Below, piece after piece: positions 44,934 through 52,137 of a DNA stretch of 64,000 bases (positions are counted from its first letter, which is position 1; every line of letters starts with the position of its first letter). Made by a program: the position numbers and the translations under genes. A model generated the notes under the pieces. The model was not told the DNA's origin. It saw only the letters and a list, made by a program, of their open reading frames with translations, and made no database searches. The DNA comes from JADKAV01 sp041393775 (lineage in GTDB: Bacteria > Actinomycetota > Actinomycetes > S36-B12 > UBA10799), in contig JAWKJM010000003.1 of the NCBI GenBank assembly GCA_041393775.1, positions 558,001-622,000 on the forward strand, read 5' to 3'.

Positions 44934-45085
44934 ACCGCTCCGTTCGTCTCTTGAGTTTCGACGTCTTTGGCCCGACTGCGGTTCCGGCATGCCAGAAGCC
45001 GCCCAGTTGTGGTCCGGAATCGCTCGTCAACTGTAACCGCAGACCCTCCTCGCCAACTGCTGCGGAGTCGGCCCAAGGCCCCGGG

Positions 45086-45126
45086 CTTGGCAAGATTCTG
45101 TCGCTCAGAGCGACGAATATTGGCCA
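45086..45126. repeat. Family D hairpin, left copy
   Basis: GTCGCT (45100-45105), loop CAG, AGCGAC (45109-45114), inside imperfect longer arms starting TTGGCAAGATT and ending AATATTGGCCA. The related right copy lies at 46097-46135; the nuclease-like gene lies between them. Confidence 0.75.
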
Positions 45127-45130
45127 CGCC

Positions 45131-46027
45131 TCACAGCAACCTGGCGATCTTCCCCAGGAAGGGCGCTGGATCGTGCCTGAGCGTCCACGTGGCCACCCGC
45201 AGTACAAGACCCTGGGCCGAAAGCATCAGATCGTTCTGGCGATCGATGTCGTTGAGCCAGTTCAGCGGCTCGAGGTGGTGCAGACCATCGACCTCCACAG
45301 TCAGCGTCCGCCCGTCCCGCATGGTGAACTCGGCATCGGTGTATCGCCAGACGCCCGCGGCATCGAGGCGCCGTGTCTGCCGCAAGGGTTCGGGCAGGCC
45401 GTACTTCCGGCACAGGCTGCTGAACCGGCGTTCGTTCATGCTCTGCATGCCGGCGGTGAACTCGTCGGCGATGTCCAGCACCAGCCTGCGCCGACGTGCG
45501 TTCGGGTGGGCGAGCGCCGCCTCGCGAAGCCGTCCGGTCGTGATGATGCGCTGTTGCATGGCCGAGGTCAGGACGTACATCACCTCAGCATCCCCGGCGG
45601 CCCAGCCGGCCGCCTGCAGGGCCGCCAGGTGGTGCTCCACACGTGGCAGCGATCCCGGGCAGGAAGCGGGGAACCTCTGAGTCCTGTGGACCACCAGCCA
45701 TTCCGGGTTGCGCTGGGGGTGCCGGGTGCGGGGGACGAGCACGTGGACGGACTTGCGCGTGCTGTCGTTCCATCCCGACAGGGACAGGGCCGCCCGACCC
45801 CCGATGGCGGCCACCGGGCCGCAGTGCAGGAACGCGGCCCACAGCAGTTGTTCCCTGGTGGGCGCACCACAGCCCACCAGGTAGGTGCTCCCCGTGATGG
45901 CCTGGGCGTGACCGGTGCGTACCAGGCGCTGGACCTGGCGTCGGGTCGGTGGGTCCAACTGCCACCGACCGATCACACCGTACTGTTGCGCGAGGAGGCG
46001 CTGGGTCTGTTGTGACAGGCGTGCCAT
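45131..46027 (-). CDS. AbiEi/DUF559-type protein (winged helix plus Vsr-like nuclease fold)
   Basis: 298 aa. The N-terminal half resembles AbiEi antitoxin-like winged helices (ITGSTYLVGCGAPTREQLLW). The C-terminal part looks like DUF559/Vsr-type endonuclease folds (YTDAEFTMRDGRTLTVEVDG with D-E-D spacing, then VLRVATWTLR). Orphan members of this type are scattered in actinobacterial genomes with unknown function. ATG 46027 chosen; a longer frame to 46102 runs into the flanking hairpin. No toxin partner is adjacent. Confidence 0.7.
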   Translation of the reverse strand: MARLSQQTQRLLAQQYGVIGRWQLDPPTRRQVQRLVRTGHAQAITGSTYLVGCGAPTREQLLWAAFLHCGPVAAIGGRAALSLSGWNDSTRKSVHVLVPRTRHPQRNPEWLVVHRTQRFPASCPGSLPRVEHHLAALQAAGWAAGDAEVMYVLTSAMQQRIITTGRLREAALAHPNARRRRLVLDIADEFTAGMQSMNERRFSSLCRKYGLPEPLRQTRRLDAAGVWRYTDAEFTMRDGRTLTVEVDGLHHLEPLNWLNDIDRQNDLMLSAQGLVLRVATWTLRHDPAPFLGKIARLL

Positions 46028-46096
46028 GCTGCAAGCGTCGGGTTGTGCAGCGGCGAATGTGCCCGTGGCCGAGGATCTGTGGACAGTCTGCAGGCC

Positions 46097-46135
46097 TGGC
46101 AAAGATTCGTCACTCAGAGCGACAGATCTTTGCCA
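46097..46135. repeat. Family D hairpin, right copy
   Basis: Perfect arms TGGCAAAGAT (46097-46106) and ATCTTTGCCA (46126-46135) enclose GTCACTCAGAGCGAC, which is almost palindromic itself. Confidence 0.8.
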
Positions 46136-46153
46136 AGCCCAGCGGCGTGGCCG

Positions 46154-46639
46154 TCACCGGCTCTGGGCCGCCTGCTTCTCGGCTCCGGCCTTGATGTCCG
46201 CCATCACGCTGTGCAAGGTCTTCGCCATGGCCAGAGCACTGACAGATTCGGACATGCGCTGCAGTGCGGAGAGGTTCTTCTCCCGGATGATCATGCTCAA
46301 CTTGGTGCCACCGTCGACTTCCGCGAAGAGCCAGGTGAAGATCGGGCCCTCGCTGACCTCTTTGGTCAGTCCGAAGATGTGCATCTCCGCGTGGGCCGTG
46401 CTGACGATCCGCTCGTCGGGAACGACCTCCACAAACTCGCGCACGACCTCCTCGGTCAGCAGTCCTTTGGCCCATTTGCCCGTGATGTAGGCAGTCGTAC
46501 CGTCGGGTGTCGTCGTGACATCGATGACCTCCAACGCGGGCCAGCCGCCGAAGAGATGCCGCGGATCACGGCAGTACTCGAACACCGTGTGCACCGGGGC
46601 GTTGATCGTAATGTCATATGTGCGGGTGAAATCAGTCAT
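46154..46639 (-). CDS. SRPBCC-family (START-like) protein
   Basis: 161 aa. TRTYDITINAPVHTVFEYC is the usual SRPBCC N-terminal strand-helix. GPIFTWLFAEVDGGTKLSM fits the late beta-strands, and the final helix is ALAMAKTLHSVMADIKAGAE. This fold binds hydrophobic ligands or acts as a cyclase; no specific assignment. ATG at 46639 follows GAGGAGG. The SnoaL remnant directly upstream may once have been its operon partner. Confidence 0.83.
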   Translation of the reverse strand: MTDFTRTYDITINAPVHTVFEYCRDPRHLFGGWPALEVIDVTTTPDGTTAYITGKWAKGLLTEEVVREFVEVVPDERIVSTAHAEMHIFGLTKEVSEGPIFTWLFAEVDGGTKLSMIIREKNLSALQRMSESVSALAMAKTLHSVMADIKAGAEKQAAQSR

Positions 46640-46690
46640 GGCCAGCCTCCTCGTATCGACCTTTGACGTGGAGTTCCCGCCGCTTCCATT

Positions 46691-46880
46691 TTAGTCCTGC
46701 AGGAACGCCGTCACTCCCTGGGCGCGGACGCCGAGGCTACCCACGAAGGTCACGTCGTCACGCAGCAGCGTGCGAGCCGCTGTCAGGTCGCCTCGGTTCC
46801 AGATCCGCTCGTAGAACTGCTCAACCAGCGAATGGGCCGTCGTCTTGGAGCCCGCCGCGGTCGCAGCGCCATCGACATAC
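46691..46880 (-). pseudogene. Truncated SnoaL-like (NTF2-fold) remnant
   Basis: An open frame without a clear start reads SLVEQFYERIWNRGDLTAAR, then a later TFVGSLGVRAQGV, and stops at TAA (46693-46691). This is the first ~50 residues of a SnoaL-like polyketide-cyclase/isomerase domain; complete members have about 130. The missing two thirds are not found downstream, where the SRPBCC ribosome site begins at once. Confidence 0.6.
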
Positions 46881-46957
46881 GCACGCCTCCAGCATCGCGC
46901 GCCGCTGCGTCGATGGCAGGTGTGGCGTCGGAATTGTCGACCGCTGAACGACCCCCG

Positions 46958-46985
46958 AGGGGGACTAGCTCAGTTAAGTTGAGTT
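46958..46985 (+). other. tRNA 5'-half-like sequence
   Basis: GGGGGACTAGCTCAGTT resembles an acceptor strand followed by a D-arm (TAGCTCAGTT). The following bases do not form an anticodon arm or T-arm. It may be a remnant at the left edge of the accessory island or chance. The rest of 46881-47179 shows no gene. Confidence 0.3.
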
Positions 46986-47179
46986 GAGTGGGCTGTTTGC
47001 GGAACCCTCTGACCAGGGGAATTGCGCACCGACAGTTGGAGGCAATCCCATAGATGGCCGGGCGAAATCCCATCGGTGGGCACGTGCATGCGGCACTTCG
47101 CGTGGTTGGATGGCGAGTGGGGGAGGGTCGTTGCCGATATGAGTAGCGTGAGGACGTCGTCAAGTGAATGGGGGAAACG

Positions 47180-47599
47180 ATGCAGGTAATTCGGGCACTT
47201 GGGGCGGGTCTGCTCGTGACTTCACTGGGCGCTTGCGCTGGTGGGGAGGCAGGCCCGACTGCTAGCCCGTCGGCGATCCCACCTTCCGCGCCAGTGCTGG
47301 CTGTCCAGCCACCCACTGATCTGCCCCACACACTCTTACCCGTCAAAGGTGAACTCACCGTGTCCACAAACAACTGCTTCGCGCTGACGTTCAAGAACTC
47401 GGTGCTGTATGCGCCTGCCGGGTCAACGGTGAGTGCGGACGGTCAGGGTGTTGTTATCGGGGGTGAGGAGTACCGGCTCGGGGACTCTCTTCCCCTGTCG
47501 CTGTCTGCAAGCGTGCTTCCGCTGGCGGACGTTAGAGAACCGAGCGAACAACTTCTTGACTGCAAACCGGAGATGGTTGCGGTTGTCTCGTTGAACTGA
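47180..47599 (+). CDS. Small lipoprotein of unknown function
   Basis: 139 aa. The signal peptide ends in a lipobox (TSLGAC), so the Cys would be acylated. A Pro/Ser/Thr-rich linker (PTASPSAIPPSAPV) leads to a compact beta-rich domain with two further cysteines (NNCFALTFKNSVLYAP and LLDCKPEM). GGGGGAAA lies just before the ATG at 47180. Not recognised as a family member. Confidence 0.7.
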   Translation: MQVIRALGAGLLVTSLGACAGGEAGPTASPSAIPPSAPVLAVQPPTDLPHTLLPVKGELTVSTNNCFALTFKNSVLYAPAGSTVSADGQGVVIGGEEYRLGDSLPLSLSASVLPLADVREPSEQLLDCKPEMVAVVSLN

Positions 47600-47609
47600 C
47601 GCCGCAGTC

Positions 47610-48053
47610 TTAGGTATCGCGTCCCGGCGCGTTTGTGTCTGGTGGCCAACCCATCACTTGGGCGATGTCCAACAGGGTCTTGGCGAGGGCGTCCAGGCGG
47701 GCGAGGCCCAGGTCGAACGGTTGCCGCGCCTGTGGGGTCAGGGCGGGGCGGACTTCTTGCAGCCTGCCCAGGGTGGCTCGGATGTTGCGGACGGTGTCGA
47801 ATATCTGGGTGGCGTTGATGTCGGCGAACTGGCGGAGGGCTTCGCGGCGTCGTTGGGGGGTTAGGGGGTCAGGTTCCCAGGGGAGCAGCGGCAGCGGAGG
47901 CACTCGGGTGCTGCGGTAGCGGTTGGCGTCTGACCAGCGGTGGCGTTGTGCGCGGTGCTGGTCGCAGCGTTTGGCGCGGGGTTGGTCTACGAGGTGGGGG
48001 ATGCCGTCGGGCTGGTCGGCGCAGAGGCGGCGTCCCGCGGGGGTCTCGGGCAC
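47610..48053 (-). CDS. Small protein with possible Cys/His zinc site
   Basis: 147 aa, GTG start. The N-terminal third has RLCADQPDGIPHLVD and KRCDQHRAQRHRW, giving a C-H-C-x2-H arrangement that could bind zinc. The remainder is helical (LGRLQEVRPALTPQARQPFD). Similar small Cys/His proteins occur beside actinobacterial mobile elements. It converges on the lipoprotein gene (10-bp gap). Codon use in this frame looks like a real gene but no family is recognised. Confidence 0.5.
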   Translation of the reverse strand: MPETPAGRRLCADQPDGIPHLVDQPRAKRCDQHRAQRHRWSDANRYRSTRVPPLPLLPWEPDPLTPQRRREALRQFADINATQIFDTVRNIRATLGRLQEVRPALTPQARQPFDLGLARLDALAKTLLDIAQVMGWPPDTNAPGRDT

Positions 48054-48195
48054 GTGTCAGGTGGTCCGAACGCGCTGAGCGTTGTGGGGCCTCCCGGCTG
48101 TCCGATCGGACTCGTATCGCTGAATGTGCATATTCCGACTGTACTCGTATTGCTCACGGATTCGGGGCGTCTCTCGGAGAAGTCCGGCGCGTCCT

Positions 48196-48221
48196 GGGGC
48201 CGCTTTCTTCTGTGCGGCCCC
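48196..48221 (-). terminator. Strong GC hairpin after the XRE gene
   Basis: GGGGCCGC (48196-48203) and GCGGCCCC (48214-48221) pair perfectly over a 10-nt loop, in the 233-bp gap (48054-48286) downstream of the minus-strand XRE gene. No U-tract, so intrinsic termination is uncertain. Confidence 0.5.
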
Positions 48222-48286
48222 GCTGGGGGGTCGGGACGGGAGTTGGAGTGGTGGTTGCAGGTGTTAGCCCGGAGGCCCGTCGGGCG

Positions 48287-48670
48287 TTACGGTTCGCCGG
48301 TCGGCCAGAGTCTCGTACCGAGGCCGTGTTCCAGGCGGGCGAGGGTATGGAGGTCGGGCCAGACGGTGCCGTTGACGATGGCGGCGATGGTGGTGTGGTC
48401 AACTCCGGTGGCGCGGCTGGCCTGGCGCAGGCTGGCTCCGTCCAGGGCACGCCGCAGGTTGAGGGCCACCTGGCGGGCGGTCTCAACCTCGGGCAGGTCG
48501 CTGGGCACGTCGGGCCAGCCCCCCACACATTCAGTGGGGGAGGCCCGCTGCGGTCGGGGCACAAGTCCAGCGTAAGTGCGCCACGGCGTTTGACGGTCGT
48601 TTCGGACGACTGCCGGGACGGGCTTCCATTTGTCGGCGGTCCAGGTGACACTGGTGGTAACAACCAACAC
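48287..48670 (-). CDS. XRE-family helix-turn-helix protein
   Basis: 127 aa. The C-terminal half is an HTH: ALDGASLRQASRATGVDHTT and then IAAIVNGTVWPDLHTLARLE. The N-terminal half is basic and Trp-rich (WTADKWKPVP, TPWRTYAGLVP). GTG at 48670 chosen because the recombinase-like gene starts divergently at 48689, only 18 bp away. Likely represses the shared divergent promoter. A hairpin follows its end. Confidence 0.65.
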   Translation of the reverse strand: MLVVTTSVTWTADKWKPVPAVVRNDRQTPWRTYAGLVPRPQRASPTECVGGWPDVPSDLPEVETARQVALNLRRALDGASLRQASRATGVDHTTIAAIVNGTVWPDLHTLARLEHGLGTRLWPTGEP

Positions 48671-48688
48671 AGTGAGCAGGGGGATGCT

Positions 48689-49606
48689 GTGGCCGCCGCC
48701 ATCACCAACTACACCCCAGACCTCCCGCCGGAGGACTGGGCTGCCATCGCAACATTCGTGCGGGCCGCTGTGACGGAGTGCGACTGCCGCACCCCCTATT
48801 CGGCACGGGAACTGCTGGCCGCGTCGGTCCGGCACGTGCATTGGTGTGTGTTCACCGCTGGGCTGCCGTTGGAACGGGATGTGGTGTTCCATCGGGACAC
48901 CATCGCGGAGTACGTCGCTCACGGCTGTTCGCAGATGTCTGCCGGGTCGGCGGGGAACCGGCGTTCCCAGTTGCTGCGGATGTCGGAGTTGCTGCTGCCA
49001 CCTGCGGCGCGGACGAGCAGGTTGGCGGCGCTACCGGCATCCCCGCCGACTGTTCCGTATGCCGTTGGTGAGCAGGTGGCGTTGCGGTCGTGGGCTGCGG
49101 GTCAGGTTACGCAGTACCAGGTTGTGAACTGTCACGTGCTCCTTGCGCTGGGCCTGGGTGCCGGGTTGTCGGCAGCGGAGGTCGGTGATGTTCAAGCGCA
49201 GCATCTGCATTGTGACGACCAGGGTGTGCTGGTTGAGGTTGTCGGGAAACGCGCCCGGCTGGTGCCGGTACTGGCCGAGTGGGAGTCGGTATTCGTTGAT
49301 GTGGCCGGTGCTGCGATGCGCCCCGACTTGTACGTGTTCCGGCCCCGCCGGGACAAGGTACACAGGAATCTCGTCGGCAACTTCGTGGACAAGACGAACG
49401 TCGCCCGGGTACGCCCGAACCTGCAACGGATGCGGGCGACGTGGATCGTCACCCATCTGGCGGCGGGTAGCCCCGTCAAGGCCCTCGTGGACGCGGCTGG
49501 GGTGGACTCGTTGGAGGCCCTGACCCGCTACCTGCGGTACGTACCCGACGCGGACATCAACACCTACCGGGGAACGTTCCGCGCCGCCGACGGGGGTGCC
49601 CAGTAG
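48689..49606 (+). CDS. Degenerate tyrosine-recombinase-like protein
   Basis: 305 aa. It resembles the integrase core: LLALGLGAGLSAAEVGDVQA, GKRARLVPV, NLQRMRATWIVTHLAAG, and LTRYLRYV near the end. The first catalytic Arg of GLR-x-SE is Ser (161), and the box II/III His positions are not matched. Arg249 and Tyr281 remain. Cutting is therefore doubtful; DNA binding or targeting is possible. GTG 48689 follows AGGGGG. Three bases separate it from the transposase, so the two are co-expressed. Confidence 0.65.
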   Translation: MAAAITNYTPDLPPEDWAAIATFVRAAVTECDCRTPYSARELLAASVRHVHWCVFTAGLPLERDVVFHRDTIAEYVAHGCSQMSAGSAGNRRSQLLRMSELLLPPAARTSRLAALPASPPTVPYAVGEQVALRSWAAGQVTQYQVVNCHVLLALGLGAGLSAAEVGDVQAQHLHCDDQGVLVEVVGKRARLVPVLAEWESVFVDVAGAAMRPDLYVFRPRRDKVHRNLVGNFVDKTNVARVRPNLQRMRATWIVTHLAAGSPVKALVDAAGVDSLEALTRYLRYVPDADINTYRGTFRAADGGAQ

Positions 49607-49608
49607 CC

Positions 49609-51411
49609 GTGACCGACAGCAGCCAGCAGAACTCAGCCGACGACCTTGGTGTCGCCTTGGCTGATCTGCTGTGCCTGCCCGTCGCCGGGAAACCGGCGGA
49701 GTCCCGCCGAGGGCCCCTTTCCAACCGGGTGGTGAAAGGTGCCGCCGCTCTCGTGGACGATTCCGGGCTGGTCGAGCAGTGGGAGCAGTGGTACCGCGAC
49801 GACCACCCGGATTGGGCGACCCGCGGCGGCAGGCCCGGCACCGTGAACATCCGCCCGGTTCTCGTTGCCCTCGTCGCGTTGGCTGTGTCCGGGGCGCCGC
49901 CCCTCGCCAGTCGCGTTGCGGAGGCACTGGACAAGCAATTGCACACCCCGGCGCGTGACCTACTCGGGCTGCCGCGGGCCCGGGAGCACGTGTCCGAGGA
50001 TGCTTTCTACCACCGGGTGTACCGACGCATCCGGTGGCTGTTGAACCTGATTGAGCCGTACCCGACACCAGGACGGCGGGTCACCCGCACCGAACGCGAA
50101 ACGATGCTCACCTCACTTGATCCGCAGACCGTCGCCGTGCGGGTCAAGCGGGTTCAACACGTCACCAACACAGTGTTGGAGGCGTCCGCCCGGCTCGTGC
50201 CGGACGATGTGCGTGCCCGCTGGAACGGGAACGTATGCGTGGACGCCACCCTGATACGCACCTGGGGGAAACGCGGCCACCCCAAACCCAAACCAGGAAA
50301 AGACAACAGCGCCGACAAGATGAGCCCCGAGACCGTCGCAGGATGGTACGTCCGCGAGAACCCGGACACCGGAAAGAAAGAGATGTACTTCGGCTACGAG
50401 GCGCACCTAGCCGTGATGGCCGCCAGCGACCCGGGGAAACCCGCCGAGTTCCCCCTCCTCGTGCTCGCGATGAGCGTGGACAAACCCGGGCAAAACGTCG
50501 GCGGGAACGCCGCAACCCTGCTCACATCCCTGCAAGACTGTGGCTACCCCGCAGGGACGCTGGCCGGTGACCGAGCCTACTTCCCCAACCCCCAGCCCGA
50601 ACACCTACAACTGCCCGCCCGCGCGCTCGGCTACACGCTGTGCGGCGACTACCGCGACGACCAGTTGGGTATCCAAGCCGAGTACGGCGGCGCCATCCTC
50701 GTCGAGGGCAACTGGTACTGCCCATCAATGCCCCAACCCCTCGTTGACGCAAGCATCAACCATCGCGCCCGCACCATCACCGACGAGGTGTACGAACAGC
50801 GCATCGCGCAACGTGCCCGGTACGCGTTCCGGCCCAAGCACGCACCAACCCCGGACGGGAACACCGCGTGGATGTGCCCGGCCCGCGGCCCCGGCGCCAC
50901 CGCCACCTGCCCCCTCGCAGCCGACAACAACGGCCCCGTGAACCTCGGGCTGCCGACCACTCGCACCCGCATCATCAACCCACCGACCGAACCGGACATC
51001 TGCTGCACGAACAGCACCTCCATCACCATTCCCGTAGCGCCCCGCCGCGCAGGCAACAGCAACATCGCCAAATACTTCCAAGACCTCCGCTACAAGTCCC
51101 CCGAGTGGCAATCGGTCTACGCGACCCTGCGGAACACCATTGAGGGGTTCAACGGATTCACCAAGTCCCCGACCGAGGAGAACACCGAGGAACCCGCCCG
51201 GCGACGCATCCGCGGCTACGCATTCCAAGCCCTCGCCGCCGCCGTGCTCATCCTTGCCAGCAACGTCCGCAAGATTGACGCGTGGCTGAACCGCCGGAAC
51301 GAACAACCCGCGCCCGAACCAACCAGCCCGCGGCGCCGCCGGAACACCCGACCAGACCTTGCCGACTACCTGCCACCCGCGGACGGTCCACCCCTAGCGC
51401 AACCCGCCTAG
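49609..51411 (+). CDS. DDE transposase-like protein
   Basis: 600 aa. An RNase H-like catalytic set is visible: NVCVDATLIRTWGKRG (Asp212), LAGDRAYFPNP (Asp321) and RNTIEGFNGFTKSP (Glu512). Between Asp321 and Glu512 lies a large insertion with five cysteines (CPARGPGATATC, DICCTN and others), perhaps zinc-binding. The C-terminus is a basic, proline-rich tail. No known IS family can be named with confidence. GTG start three bases after the recombinase-like stop. I could not find convincing terminal inverted repeats. Confidence 0.72.
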   Translation: MTDSSQQNSADDLGVALADLLCLPVAGKPAESRRGPLSNRVVKGAAALVDDSGLVEQWEQWYRDDHPDWATRGGRPGTVNIRPVLVALVALAVSGAPPLASRVAEALDKQLHTPARDLLGLPRAREHVSEDAFYHRVYRRIRWLLNLIEPYPTPGRRVTRTERETMLTSLDPQTVAVRVKRVQHVTNTVLEASARLVPDDVRARWNGNVCVDATLIRTWGKRGHPKPKPGKDNSADKMSPETVAGWYVRENPDTGKKEMYFGYEAHLAVMAASDPGKPAEFPLLVLAMSVDKPGQNVGGNAATLLTSLQDCGYPAGTLAGDRAYFPNPQPEHLQLPARALGYTLCGDYRDDQLGIQAEYGGAILVEGNWYCPSMPQPLVDASINHRARTITDEVYEQRIAQRARYAFRPKHAPTPDGNTAWMCPARGPGATATCPLAADNNGPVNLGLPTTRTRIINPPTEPDICCTNSTSITIPVAPRRAGNSNIAKYFQDLRYKSPEWQSVYATLRNTIEGFNGFTKSPTEENTEEPARRRIRGYAFQALAAAVLILASNVRKIDAWLNRRNEQPAPEPTSPRRRRNTRPDLADYLPPADGPPLAQPA

Positions 51412-51586
51412 ACCCGACCCCGCAGGGTCGGGCAACTCGGCATACCCGAAACCCGGAAATCCGCTCAGTACGCTCACACACAGCCCCGCAACTCACACAT
51501 CTGACGGCTTCTGACTACTGCGGGCCGTCGGAATCTGGCACGCCATCGCCACGTCCGCACCGAAACGACCCCCAGAAACACGAAAG

Positions 51587-51602
51587 CCTCCCCGAAGGGA
51601 GG
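51587..51602 (-). terminator. Intrinsic terminator of tRNA-Leu
   Basis: On the minus strand CCTCCC, loop TTCG, GGGAGG, followed by CTTTCGTGTTT. Located about 43 bp after the tRNA 3' end. The rest of 51412-51644 holds two copies of GGTTTCGCAA but no gene. Confidence 0.7.
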
Positions 51603-51644
51603 TTTCGCAAATACAACCCGGCTGGTTTCGCAACTAGCCCTGAG

Positions 51645-51728
51645 TGCGCGAGGGGGGAGTTGAACCCCCACGCCCTTGCGGGCACACGGACCTGAACCGT
51701 GCGCGTCTGCCTATTCCGCCACCCGCGC
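51645..51728 (-). tRNA. tRNA-Leu (CAG)
   Basis: 84 nt. The 7-bp acceptor stem GCGCGGG/CTCGCGC (one G-U), D-arm GGCGGAATAGGCAGACG, anticodon loop TTCAGGT with anticodon CAG, long variable arm and T-arm GGGGTTCAACTCCCC are all present. CCA is not encoded. A hairpin terminator lies downstream. It borders the recombinase/transposase module. Confidence 0.95.
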
Positions 51729-51734
51729 GCCATT

Positions 51735-52094
51735 TCAGGGTACATCAGCGTCTGGCTGATGATTGATGTGCATCCGCAACGGTTCGAGCGGCAGGACCTG
51801 CGGGTCTTCGGCAAGGACCTGACCCAGCTCGGCCACCAACTCGGTGAAGGGCTCCGAACTCCGGTGCTGCTCGGTGCCATCGGGTCCGCTGAACCACTCG
51901 AACAGCCACACCGCGTTGGCTTCTTGGGGGTCCAGGCAGACCACGAATCCCTCGGTCTGCGGTTCGGCGTCGCTCAACTCGTCGACGTAGCGGTGCAGGG
52001 CGTCCAGGACCGCGGGTCGGCGTCCGGGCTGGGCGAGAAGTCGCACCATGAGCCCTTCTCGGCCCGGAAGGAGGTCCTGCAGGGGCTCGGTCAC
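51735..52094 (-). CDS. Antibiotic-biosynthesis-monooxygenase (ABM)-like protein
   Basis: 119 aa. The core LMVRLLAQPGRRPAVLDALH and then VVCLDPQEANAVWLFEWFSG match the small dimeric ABM ferredoxin-like fold, whose members are quinol monooxygenases or heme/aldehyde enzymes. GTG 52094 is placed six bases after TACGCT (52101-52106), a leaderless start; ATG 52049 would give the more usual 104-aa length. The gene stops only six bases before the tRNA 5' end. Substrate unknown. Confidence 0.75.
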   Translation of the reverse strand: MTEPLQDLLPGREGLMVRLLAQPGRRPAVLDALHRYVDELSDAEPQTEGFVVCLDPQEANAVWLFEWFSGPDGTEQHRSSEPFTELVAELGQVLAEDPQVLPLEPLRMHINHQPDADVP

Positions 52095-52100
52095 CCCTCG

Positions 52101-52106
52101 AGCGTA
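52101..52106 (-). promoter_or_regulatory. -10 element of a leaderless promoter
   Basis: TACGCT on the minus strand, six bases before the GTG at 52094. Confidence 0.6.
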
Positions 52107-52137
52107 GCGACCGCGCACCGACTGCGGCAGGTTCGCC

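Noticed and set aside
48154..48708. 184-aa minus-strand frame overlapping the XRE gene
   Set aside because: Low-complexity Pro/Ser/Thr translation in another frame; the XRE frame has a real HTH.
46946..51574. AACGACCCCC shared by the island edges as attachment or target repeat
   Set aside because: A 10-mer match in GC-rich DNA is weak and the flanks do not extend it; no duplicated tRNA 3' end was found.
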